Assembly (NCBI GenBank): GCA_013214365.1 | Contig: JABSPI010000224.1 | Span: forward strand, 1-15,742 | From: Erythrobacter sp. | GTDB taxonomy: Bacteria; Pseudomonadota; Alphaproteobacteria; Sphingomonadales; Sphingomonadaceae | Direction: 5' to 3' | Length of the DNA stretch: 15,742 nt | Shown here: piece by piece, positions 7,374-13,925 of the stretch | Position numbering within the stretch: position 1 is the first letter of the stretch | Layout: each line of letters starts with the position of its first letter | Translations under genes and position numbers: made by a program | Notes under the pieces: model-generated | Database searches by the model: none | What the model was told of the DNA's origin: nothing | The model's input: the letters and a program-made list of their open reading frames with translations, nothing else

Positions 7374-8846
7374 ATGAGCGATTACATTCTAGTCCTTGAT
7401 GAAGGCACCACCTCGACCCGCGCGATGCTGTTTGCAAGCGACGGCGTGTTGGTGGCGAGCGCGCAGCAAGAGCTGACCCAGCATTACCCCCAAGCGGGCT
7501 GGGTCGAGCATGATGCGAGCGAGATTTGGGACAAGACACTCGCCTGCGCGCATGAGGCGATCGCCAAAGCGGGCGGCGCGGCAATGATAGCCGCAATCGG
7601 CATCACCAATCAGCGCGAGACGGTGGTGGCGTGGGACAAGCAAACGGGCGAGCCATTGACCCGCGCGATTGTCTGGCAGGACCGCCGCACCCAGCCATTT
7701 TGCGCGCAATTGCGCGAAGCCGGGCACGAGGAACAGGTGCAGGCGGCGACCGGCCTGCTGCTCGACCCCTATTTCTCGGGCACCAAAATGCGCTGGATGC
7801 TCGACAATGTGGCAAGCGTGCAAGCCGCCAATACGGCCGGCACGCTCGCCTTTGGCACGGTGGAAAGCTGGCTGGTGTTCAAATTGACCGGCGGGCAAAC
7901 CCACATCACCGATGCCAGCAATGCCAGCCGCACGCTCTTGCTTGATCTGGAAGGGGCGCAATTTGACCCCGATCTGTGCGCCATGTTCGGGGTGCCGCAA
8001 GAGGCGCTGCCGCGTGTGACCGATATGTCCGGTGCGCTCGCTGTGACCAGGCCCGAGTTGTTCGGGCGCGAAATCGCGATCACCGGGCTTGCCGGGGACC
8101 AGCAAGCGGCCACAATCGGGCAAGCCTGCCTCTCGCCGGGGGAAACCAAGGCGACCTATGGCACCGGGGCGTTTGTGCTGACCAATCAAGGGGGCGATGT
8201 GCCGCGTTCGCACAATCGGTTGCTGGGCACGGTCCTGACCCAGATCGATGGCGCGCGCAGCTATGCGATCGAGGGATCGGTGTTTGTCGCCGGCAGCCTG
8301 GTGCAATGGCTGCGCGATTCGCTCGGCATTGTCGCCGCCGCGAGCGAGACCGAAACGCTCGCCCGCTCGATCCCTGATAGCGGCGGGGTGACGATTGTGC
8401 CTGCGCTGTCAGGGCTTGGCGCGCCGCATTGGAACGCCGATGCGCGCGCGGTGATCACCGGGCTCAGCTTTGCCAGCGGCAAAGCGCAAATTGCACGCGC
8501 CGCGCTCGAGGCGATGGCCCACCAGACCCACGATCTGGCCAATGCTTTTGCCGCGGATGGAACCGCGTGGGAAAGCGTGCGGATCGATGGCGGAATGGCC
8601 GCCAATGATTGGATGGCGCAGGATTTGGCCGATATTCTGGGCATGGGGGTCGAGCGCCCCGATTGTGTCGAAACCACCGCTTTGGGCGCAGCGATGCTGG
8701 CCGCAGCAGGGGCGGGCCTCTATCCCGATCTGGCGAGCGCGGCGCAGGAAATGCGCGGCCAATTGACCCGGTTCGAACCGGCAATGGATGGCGCTGTGCG
8801 CGCCGCGCGGCTGGCGGCGTGGGAAAAGGCGCTTGGCGCGGTCTGA
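7374..8846 (+). CDS. glpK: Glycerol kinase GlpK
   Basis: GlpK phosphorylates glycerol to glycerol 3-phosphate with ATP in the cytosol. The 490-aa FGGY-family kinase has the N-terminal phosphate loop LDEGTTSTRAMLF (8-20), GITNQRET (76-83) with glycerol-contacting R82/E83, IVWQDRRT (99-106), Y133 in DPYFSGTK, the catalytic base D242 in GLAGDQQAA, GTGAFVL (263-269) and DGGMAANDW (405-413). The reading frame is open further upstream, but the ATG at 7374 is chosen because AGAGG lies nine bases before it and the product then begins like known GlpK. The glycine-rich GGKGGTR loop that binds the inhibitor fructose-1,6-bisphosphate in the E. coli enzyme is replaced by PELFGRE, so that allosteric control is probably absent. 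No glpF, glpD or glpR neighbours are present, so it is a stand-alone gene. Confidence 0.97.
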   Translation: MSDYILVLDEGTTSTRAMLFASDGVLVASAQQELTQHYPQAGWVEHDASEIWDKTLACAHEAIAKAGGAAMIAAIGITNQRETVVAWDKQTGEPLTRAIVWQDRRTQPFCAQLREAGHEEQVQAATGLLLDPYFSGTKMRWMLDNVASVQAANTAGTLAFGTVESWLVFKLTGGQTHITDASNASRTLLLDLEGAQFDPDLCAMFGVPQEALPRVTDMSGALAVTRPELFGREIAITGLAGDQQAATIGQACLSPGETKATYGTGAFVLTNQGGDVPRSHNRLLGTVLTQIDGARSYAIEGSVFVAGSLVQWLRDSLGIVAAASETETLARSIPDSGGVTIVPALSGLGAPHWNADARAVITGLSFASGKAQIARAALEAMAHQTHDLANAFAADGTAWESVRIDGGMAANDWMAQDLADILGMGVERPDCVETTALGAAMLAAAGAGLYPDLASAAQEMRGQLTRFEPAMDGAVRAARLAAWEKALGAV

Positions 8847-8909
8847 GGGGCGCTTTGCTGGGCGGGCCGAGGGCGCGTTGCCAGGCGCGCGGGCCAAACC
8901 CCTTTCGGC

Positions 8910-9371
8910 CTAGCCCAGATCGCCGAGACGGCGTTGCAGCCGGCTGTGAATGGCGCGCGCGGGCGATGCCATTTCAAATCCGCCGCGCCATGCCTCGTCC
9001 AAGCGGGCAATGCGCTCGTGCAACTTCTCTGTCTCGCCAATCAGAGCGCGCGTTTCCGGCTCAAGCGCGGCCAGCGCTTCGGGATCGGCGGGGCGATCAG
9101 CGGGCAGCGCGCTGTGCCGGCGCACCTGATTTTCGCTCAATTCGCCGGAGAAATAGGCCCGCTGGTTCAACAGCCAGGCCAGAATATGCATCATCCGTGT
9201 GGTGGTTTTCAAACCCTCGGTCGACAAGGCCAACCGCGCCCGCGTGTCTTCGCCCGGCTCAGGCTCGCGCGCGCCCAAAGCAAACACCGCGCGCACATCA
9301 TCGGCAAGCATCAACGCCTCGCTATAGAGGGCCTCGATAATCGGACGAGAGAGGTTTGTGGTGCGTGACAT
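8910..9371 (-). CDS. rcdA: DUF1465 family protein, RcdA-like regulator of CtrA degradation
   Basis: The 153-aa all-helical protein matches the alphaproteobacterial DUF1465 family, whose characterised member is Caulobacter RcdA. RcdA is an adaptor that with CpdR and PopA delivers the cell-cycle regulator CtrA and other substrates to the ClpXP protease. Features seen: an N-terminal helix (FY-like SEALMLADDVRAVF, 17-30), then LSTEGLKTTTRMMHILAWLL (49-68), NQRAYFSGELSE (69-80) and a second helical bundle part with RLDEAWRG (123-130). The name rests on remembered family resemblance, and the cell-cycle role in this organism is inference. The ATG at 9371 has a weak GGATGG upstream. It converges with glpK and lies downstream, on the same strand, of the small DUF465 gene, 150 bp away. 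Confidence 0.75.
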   Translation of the reverse strand: MSRTTNLSRPIIEALYSEALMLADDVRAVFALGAREPEPGEDTRARLALSTEGLKTTTRMMHILAWLLNQRAYFSGELSENQVRRHSALPADRPADPEALAALEPETRALIGETEKLHERIARLDEAWRGGFEMASPARAIHSRLQRRLGDLG

Positions 9372-9521
9372 AAGTCCATCCGCGCTATTGTGCGACGCGG
9401 TGAATTACCACCCATCTATGGTTACTATACCATTGTGATTTGCGAGCGTCCCGATGCGGCACGTTTTTGCGCGGCGCTTTTGCGCGGCTCACCCATGAAC
9501 GCGCGCGCCCATGGCCGATGT
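9372..9521. promoter_or_regulatory. Gap upstream of rcdA with AT-rich inverted repeat
   Basis: This 150-bp gap lies between rcdA and the upstream DUF465 gene, both on the minus strand. It contains a local AT-rich patch with the inverted repeat ATGGT (9418-9422) / ACCAT (9429-9433) around TACTAT. On the minus strand this reads TATAGT (9429-9424), an acceptable -10 hexamer about 50 bases before the rcdA start, but no good -35 is visible. I looked for paired TTAA boxes of CtrA type and found none. It is probably the rcdA promoter region. Confidence 0.3.
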
Positions 9522-9719
9522 TCAGGCGATAATATCGGGCAGCAGCGTATCTTCGATCATCGCAATATTGTCTTTGAGCCGCAATTTGCGCTTTTTAAGC
9601 CGTGCGATCTGCATCTGGTCGGTCGATCCCGCATCGCTCAACGCTGCGATGGCCGCGTCCAGATCGCGGTGTTCGGTGCGCAATATTTCCAGCCGTTTGA
9701 GAAGCTCTTGTTCATTCAT
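9522..9719 (-). CDS. YdcH-like (DUF465) small coiled protein 1
   Basis: This 65-aa basic helical protein has the DUF465/YdcH pattern: two helices, the first NEQELLKRLEILRTEHRDLD (2-21), the second ending in the conserved lysine/arginine-rich IARLKKRKLRLKDNIAMIED (38-57). The family has no established function. The ATG at 9719 is preferred over an upstream in-frame ATG at 9767 because the family domain starts right after it. The extra 16 residues of the longer form are not family-like. It is paralogous to the divergent gene at 10018 (shared H-x-x-LDA and K-x-KLRLK motifs). It lies upstream of rcdA on the same strand. Confidence 0.85.
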   Translation of the reverse strand: MNEQELLKRLEILRTEHRDLDAAIAALSDAGSTDQMQIARLKKRKLRLKDNIAMIEDTLLPDIIA

Positions 9720-9907
9720 AACGCGACCGACATGCCTTCGAACCCGATTCTTGCAAGGCCAATTCATGGGGCAAATTCGCCCGCACTGCCATGCTCTTTT
9801 GCGGGTTTCTCACCGATATAGCAGCGCCGGCGTGTCGATCCACGATCGGGACGCGGCGCATGTCGTCGCAATCCCGGCGCGTTCGGACGATTCCATTCCG
9901 GCCGCCC

Positions 9908-9936
9908 TTGGCAAGCAGGCATTGATGTGGTGTTAT
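9908..9936 (+). promoter_or_regulatory. Putative sigma70-type promoter for DUF465 gene 2
   Basis: TTGGCA (9908-9913) and TGTTAT (9931-9936) are separated by 17 bp, matching the consensus at five and four of six positions. Transcription would begin near 9943 and give a leader of about 75 bases that contains the hairpin at 9983-9998 and the ribosome site at 10006. Confidence 0.4.
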
Positions 9937-9982
9937 CTCCTCCTGCGGCCCGGCCGCTTCTGTCAGTGCCGAGTCGCTCCAC

Positions 9983-9998
9983 CGGGGGCATACCCCCG
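9983..9998 (+). promoter_or_regulatory. GC-only hairpin just upstream of a ribosome binding site
   Basis: CGGGGG (9983-9988) and CCCCCG (9993-9998) form a perfect 6-bp all-GC stem with a CATA loop, seven bases before the AGGAG (10006-10010) of DUF465 gene 2. There is no T-run, so it is not a standard terminator. It could stabilise the mRNA 5' end or influence translation. Confidence 0.4.
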
Positions 9999-10017
9999 CA
10001 CATACAGGAGAACATAT

Positions 10018-10203
10018 ATGGCATCGTCCCCCGCATCTCACACAAGCGCAAACACCCCGCATGTGAATGCTCTCCAAACCAAACATGCCGGCCTCGACGC
10101 CCAATTGCGTGATGAGCTGGCCCGCCCCTCCCCCGATGCGGCGATGATCCAATCGATCAAGAAGCAGAAGTTGCGATTGAAGGAAGAAATCGCGCGGTTC
10201 TAA
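10018..10203 (+). CDS. YdcH-like (DUF465) small coiled protein 2
   Basis: This 61-aa protein has an S/T/A-rich N-terminus (1-15) followed by the DUF465 two-helix unit: HVNALQTKHAGLDAQLRDEL (15-34) and IQSIKKQKLRLKEEIARF (44-61). The family is widespread in proteobacteria with no proven function. The open frame extends far upstream, but the ATG at 10018 is supported by AGGAG (10006-10010) seven bases before it and by family length. It is a divergent paralogue of the 9522-9719 gene. A weak GCCGA/TCGGC hairpin at 10214-10226 follows the stop codon. The next gene on the strand is ptsP, 246 bp away. Confidence 0.88.
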   Translation: MASSPASHTSANTPHVNALQTKHAGLDAQLRDELARPSPDAAMIQSIKKQKLRLKEEIARF

Positions 10204-10449
10204 ACCGAGCAGCGCCGACAATCGGCACGCTTTGACTTAATCCAATCCGAAAGCGCTCTCTTGCGCCCTTTTGAGGGCCAAGTGTCAGGGCCAATAGATC
10301 CGCCTGAACCGGCCGGGAAACGGGGCCGATACCGGCGCGTGCGCGGCCATTATACGGCGCAGGCCAGGGCATATGCTGCGCGCATGGATGTTTCTCTTGC
10401 GCTCAACCCTTTGCTTTTGCGCGCGTGACAGCTTAGGTCACTTGCAATC
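10204..10449. other. ptsP leader region with small hairpins
   Basis: No gene is seen in these 246 bp. Three small inverted repeats are present: GCCGA/TCGGC (10214-10226), GCCCT/AGGGC with a TTTG loop (10265-10278), and GTGAC/GTCAC with a 7-nt spacer (10425-10441). The first two could weakly end the preceding transcript. The third is eight bases before the ptsP start codon, where a ribosome site would normally be. TTATAC near 10349 is a possible -10, but no clear -35 matches it. Confidence 0.4.
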
Positions 10450-12732
10450 ATGACTGCTGCTGCTTCTGCCCGACAAATTCTCACCCGTCTGCACGAGGTG
10501 ATGGCCTCGCGCCTGCACGCGCAGGCCAAGCTTGATCAGGTGGTCGAGATTGTCGGCGAATCGCTGACCAGCGAAGTGTGTTCGATCTATCTCCTGCGCG
10601 AGGGGATGCTCGAATTGTACGCCACGCGCGGGCTCAACAAATCGGCGGTCCACGTCACCCGCATGGCGATCGGCGAGGGGCTGACCGGAACGATTGCGGA
10701 CAATGTCGCAACGTTGAACCTGGCCGAGGCCAAAGCCCATCCCGATTTTCAATACCGGCCCGAAACCGGCGAGGACAAATTCCACTCCTTTGCCGGCGTG
10801 CCGATTGTCTACCGCGAACGCGCGGTCGGGGTGTTGTGCGTCCAACATGTCGATCCGCGGCGCTATGAAGAGGTCGAAATCGAAGCGCTGCAGACCACCG
10901 CTATGGTGCTGTCTGAATTGATCACCAATGCCGAATTGGTCGATGAGGAGGAGGCGCTGGGCCTTGCCAGCGCGCAATCGGGTCCACAAACCTTGAGCGG
11001 GCTGACACTGGTCAAGGGGCTGGGCGTGGGGATCGCCGCCTATCACCAGCCGCGGGTGCAAATCACGCAGGTCGTGGCCGACGATATCGAGGCCGAGCGG
11101 CAACGGGTTTACCGCGCCTTTGACAAAATGCGCGAACAGATTGACGGCCTCACCAATCAGGCCGAATTTGGCGCCGGCGGCGAGCATGAAGAGGTGCTCG
11201 AGACCTATAAAATGTTCGCCTATGACGAGGGGTGGTCGCGGCGCATCAACGAAGCGATCGATTCCGGCCTCACCGCCGAGGCGGCGATTGAACGGGTGCA
11301 ACAACACACCCGCATGCGGATGCGCGAAATCGACGATCCCTTGCTGGCTGACCGGATGCACGATCTGGAGGATCTCGCCAATCGGCTGGTGCGGATTGTG
11401 TCGGGCCAATTGGGCACCGCCGCGCAGCAGGGCCTGCGCCAGGATACGATCCTGATTGCGCGCAATCTGGGTCCGGCGGAATTGCTCGAATATGATCGCC
11501 GCCGGTTGAAAGGGGTGATCCTGGAAGAGGGATCGCTGACCGCGCATGTGGTGATTGTGGCGCGGGCGATGGGGGTTCCGGTGCTGGGCCGGGCCAATCA
11601 CGGCAAAGGAGGCTTGCGCCCGGTCATTCGCGAGGGCGATGAAATCCTGCTCGATGCCGGCGCCGCCAGCGCGACCGTGCGCCCCTCGCCGCAAATGGCG
11701 GATGCCTTTGCCCAACGCTTCGCCAAATCGCGCGAGAAACGCGCCGCTTATGCCGAATTGCGCGATGTCGAACCCTTCACCCGCTGCGGCACGCGCATTC
11801 AGGTGATGATGAATGCCGGCCTGCGCGATGATGTCAGCATGTTGGCGATGACCGGGGCGGATGGGATTGGCCTGTTCCGCACCGAATTTCAGTTTCTGGT
11901 CTCGGCCACCCTGCCCCAGCGCGAGCGGCAATTGCGGCTTTACCGCGACGTGCTCGATGCCGCGGGCGACAAGCCGGTGATCTTCCGCACGGTTGATATT
12001 GGCGGCGACAAATCGGTCCCCTATCTGGCCAGCGGCATTGCCGAACACGATGAAAACCCGGCCATGGGTTGGCGCGCTTTGCGGCTGGCCTTGACCCGCG
12101 AGGGGTTGATGAAGGCGCAGGCGCGCGCATTGCTCGAAGCGGCCGCAGGGCGCGCGCTCTATGTCATGTTCCCGATGGTTTCCGAAGTGTGGGAATTCGA
12201 CGAGGCCAAGGCGGTGTTTGAAGAACAGCACGCCTATCTGCGCTCGAAAAAGAAAATGGTGCCTGAACATATTCGCTACGGCGCGATGCTCGAAGTGCCC
12301 GCCTTGGCGGAAATGCTCGATCTGTTGATCCCGCGCTTGTCCTTCCTGTCGGTGGGGACCAATGATCTGACCCAGTTCCTCTATGCTGCGGATCGCGGCA
12401 ATCCGGCGCTGGCGGAACGCTATGACTGGCTCAGCAGCCCGATTTTGCGCTTCCTGCGCCGGGTGGTGCAATCGACCATTGGCAGCAATATCGATCTGGC
12501 CGTGTGCGGCGAAATGGGCGGGCGCCGGCTTGAGGCGCTGGCTTTGTTGGGCATTGGTTTCCGGCGTTTGTCGATCACCCCGGCAGCGGTGGGACCGATC
12601 AAGGAATTGGTCCGCAAGGTCGATCTGGCGGAATTGAGCGCGGCGATGAACACCTGGCTGGCCGAACCACAAGTCGATTTGCGCAAAGAAATCACCCAAT
12701 GGGCCGCCGAACGCGACATCGAAGCCGATTGA
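10450..12732 (+). CDS. ptsP: Phosphoenolpyruvate-protein phosphotransferase PtsP (EI-Ntr)
   Basis: Enzyme I of the nitrogen phosphotransferase system autophosphorylates from PEP and passes the phosphate to NPr and EIIA-Ntr, a regulatory rather than sugar-transport chain. The 760-aa protein has an N-terminal GAF sensor domain (about 1-165; glutamine senses through it in studied relatives), the PEP-utiliser N-terminal domain (about 185-315), the swivelling phosphohistidine domain with H366 in LTAHVVIVARAMGVP, and the PEP-binding barrel (about 440-730). The barrel carries GIGLFRTEF, DIGGDK (516-521), NPAMGWRALR, FLSVGTNDLTQ and the catalytic C686 in VCGEMGG. All catalytic residues are present. 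The ATG at 10450 has no good ribosome site (AGG 12 bases upstream); the in-frame ATG at 10501 would cut into the GAF domain. It is followed by a probable terminator and the RodZ-like gene. ptsH and ptsN partners are not in the window. Confidence 0.96.
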   Translation: MTAAASARQILTRLHEVMASRLHAQAKLDQVVEIVGESLTSEVCSIYLLREGMLELYATRGLNKSAVHVTRMAIGEGLTGTIADNVATLNLAEAKAHPDFQYRPETGEDKFHSFAGVPIVYRERAVGVLCVQHVDPRRYEEVEIEALQTTAMVLSELITNAELVDEEEALGLASAQSGPQTLSGLTLVKGLGVGIAAYHQPRVQITQVVADDIEAERQRVYRAFDKMREQIDGLTNQAEFGAGGEHEEVLETYKMFAYDEGWSRRINEAIDSGLTAEAAIERVQQHTRMRMREIDDPLLADRMHDLEDLANRLVRIVSGQLGTAAQQGLRQDTILIARNLGPAELLEYDRRRLKGVILEEGSLTAHVVIVARAMGVPVLGRANHGKGGLRPVIREGDEILLDAGAASATVRPSPQMADAFAQRFAKSREKRAAYAELRDVEPFTRCGTRIQVMMNAGLRDDVSMLAMTGADGIGLFRTEFQFLVSATLPQRERQLRLYRDVLDAAGDKPVIFRTVDIGGDKSVPYLASGIAEHDENPAMGWRALRLALTREGLMKAQARALLEAAAGRALYVMFPMVSEVWEFDEAKAVFEEQHAYLRSKKKMVPEHIRYGAMLEVPALAEMLDLLIPRLSFLSVGTNDLTQFLYAADRGNPALAERYDWLSSPILRFLRRVVQSTIGSNIDLAVCGEMGGRRLEALALLGIGFRRLSITPAAVGPIKELVRKVDLAELSAAMNTWLAEPQVDLRKEITQWAAERDIEAD

Positions 12733-12747
12733 GCGCTGGCCTTTGAT

Positions 12748-12809
12748 GAGCGGCGCCGGGCAGGTTGTCCGGCGCGCAAGGCAATTGGGCTGCGGCGCGC
12801 TCATTTTTT
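12748..12809 (+). terminator. Probable terminator after ptsP with alternative stems
   Basis: A 10-bp hairpin (12753-12762 with 12766-12775, one G-T pair, GGT loop) begins 21 bases after the ptsP stop. A second stem, GCGCGC (12772-12777) with GCGCGC (12795-12800), is followed by TCA and six T (12804-12809), which is the layout of an intrinsic terminator. The two stems share bases, so only one can form at a time. Confidence 0.45.
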
Positions 12810-12821
12810 GCGTTTGGGTGC

Positions 12822-12850
12822 TTGACAGTTAGGCATTTGACCAGTTTTTG
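12822..12850 (+). promoter_or_regulatory. Possible promoter of the RodZ-like gene
   Basis: A perfect TTGACA -35 hexamer lies at 12822-12827, with a second TTGACC 15 bp further on (12837-12842). The -10 at the expected spacing (TTTTTG, 12845-12850) is poor, so the call rests mainly on the -35 box and its position about 85 bases before the gene, after the ptsP terminator. Confidence 0.25.
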
Positions 12851-12911
12851 TGCACTTGCAAAAAAGAGTCGCAATCCCGCGAAAAAGCGCGGTCAAAAGG
12901 TGAGCCGGGTC

Positions 12912-13763
12912 ATGGAAGACGAACACGACGCAGCCGAGCAGGATGCGCCCGACCTGTTGGAAACCAGCACGGCAGGCGTGGGCGATCGGCTGCGTTCTGC
13001 GCGCGAGGCGCGGCGCATGGATCTCAAAGAGATTGCCGACCAAACCCGCATCCCGCTGCGCCATCTCAGCGCTATCGAAGCGGGTGATTTTGCCGCATTG
13101 CCATCGCGCACTTATGCTATCGGATTTTCGCGTAGCTTTGCCCGCGCCGTGGGCTTGGATGAAACCAGCATTGCCGATGCGGTGCGCGAAGAATTGGCTG
13201 ATAATGCGGCGCGCGCCTCGGCCAGTGCGAGCGGGATGGAGCCGGGGGATTCGGCCAAATTGCCCTCCGCCGGTTTGGCGCGATTTGCGCTTGTCGCGGC
13301 GCTGATCCTGGCGGCCGGCCTGATCGCCTTTTTCACCTCCTATTTTAACGCCGGCGAAACATTGCCCCCGATCATCGCGCAGGAGACGCAAACCGCCCCG
13401 CCTGCCGTTGCACAAACCGAAATGGCCGCGACCCAAGACGCGCCAGAGGCTCCGGTCGCAGGACCGGATGGCGCGGTGGTCTTCACCGCTCTCGAAGACG
13501 GGGTCTGGGTGCGGTTTTATGAAGATGGCGGCGATCGCCTGTTTGAAGACACGATGGAAGTTGGCGAGAGTTTCGAATTGCCCGGCGACACGGTCGATCC
13601 GCGCATCAACACCGGCCGCCCTGATGCCTTTGCCATCACAATTGGCGGGGCCCAAGTGCCCAAACTGGCCGAGACGCCTGTCACAATGGGGGATGCTGCG
13701 GTCTCTGCCGAGGCGTTGTTGAGCCGCGAAACACCGCAAGCCCCCCCGATTACCGGCGATTGA
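12912..13763 (+). CDS. RodZ-like HTH/DUF4115 membrane protein
   Basis: This 283-aa protein has the RodZ layout: a cytoplasmic Cro/C1-type helix-turn-helix (about 23-85, with GDRLRSAREARRMDLKEIAD, then IPLRHLSAIEAGDF and LPSRTYAIGFSRSFAR), one membrane helix (about 123-145), a proline/alanine-rich linker (150-183) and a periplasmic beta-rich DUF4115 domain (about 186-265). In E. coli RodZ links MreB filaments to the elongation machinery and sets rod shape. The same role here is inferred from architecture. The ATG at 12912 is preferred; a GTG four codons earlier (12900) is possible, and AAGG just before that GTG would serve the ATG with a longer spacer. It is followed 162 bp later by the CpoB-like gene. 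Confidence 0.85.
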   Translation: MEDEHDAAEQDAPDLLETSTAGVGDRLRSAREARRMDLKEIADQTRIPLRHLSAIEAGDFAALPSRTYAIGFSRSFARAVGLDETSIADAVREELADNAARASASASGMEPGDSAKLPSAGLARFALVAALILAAGLIAFFTSYFNAGETLPPIIAQETQTAPPAVAQTEMAATQDAPEAPVAGPDGAVVFTALEDGVWVRFYEDGGDRLFEDTMEVGESFELPGDTVDPRINTGRPDAFAITIGGAQVPKLAETPVTMGDAAVSAEALLSRETPQAPPITGD

Positions 13764-13925
13764 TCGCGCGCAGGCCACATTCCCCCGTTTAGTGCGCGCG
13801 CGGGGTCGACTTGCGGGCGGTGGTAAGCCACAGATTCAGCATCGATCCAGCCGGCGTTCATGCGCGCTGCCTCACCACTATGCGCAGATGCCAGATCAGG
13901 GCCAAATAAGGGAGACCGCCCCGAC

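Larger units (their letters stand above)
9720..10017. other. 298-bp divergent intergenic region between the two DUF465 genes
   Basis: No credible gene is seen in this stretch. It must hold the promoters for both DUF465 genes. For the plus strand a sigma70-like pair and a leader hairpin are listed separately. For the minus-strand gene only a TATATC-like hexamer near 9818-9823 is visible, with no matching -35. Confidence 0.5.

Noticed and set aside
9735..9760. GGTTCGAA on the minus strand resembling a tRNA T-loop
   Set aside because: No acceptor, D or anticodon arms can be built around it; it is a chance match.
9511..10017. Long upstream extension of the DUF465 gene 2 frame
   Set aside because: It runs antisense through the other DUF465 gene and the intergenic region; AGGAG plus ATG at 10018 and family length mark the true start.
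10438..12804. A 788-codon open frame antisense to ptsP
   Set aside because: It mirrors a GC-rich gene with full catalytic motifs on the plus strand; its translation is rich in H, R, Q and G with no domain signature, typical of an antisense shadow.
13764..13925. GC-rich inverted stretches between the RodZ-like and CpoB-like genes
   Set aside because: Runs of GCGCGC pair in many ways in this GC-rich DNA; no T-run and no single clear stem support a terminator or riboswitch.
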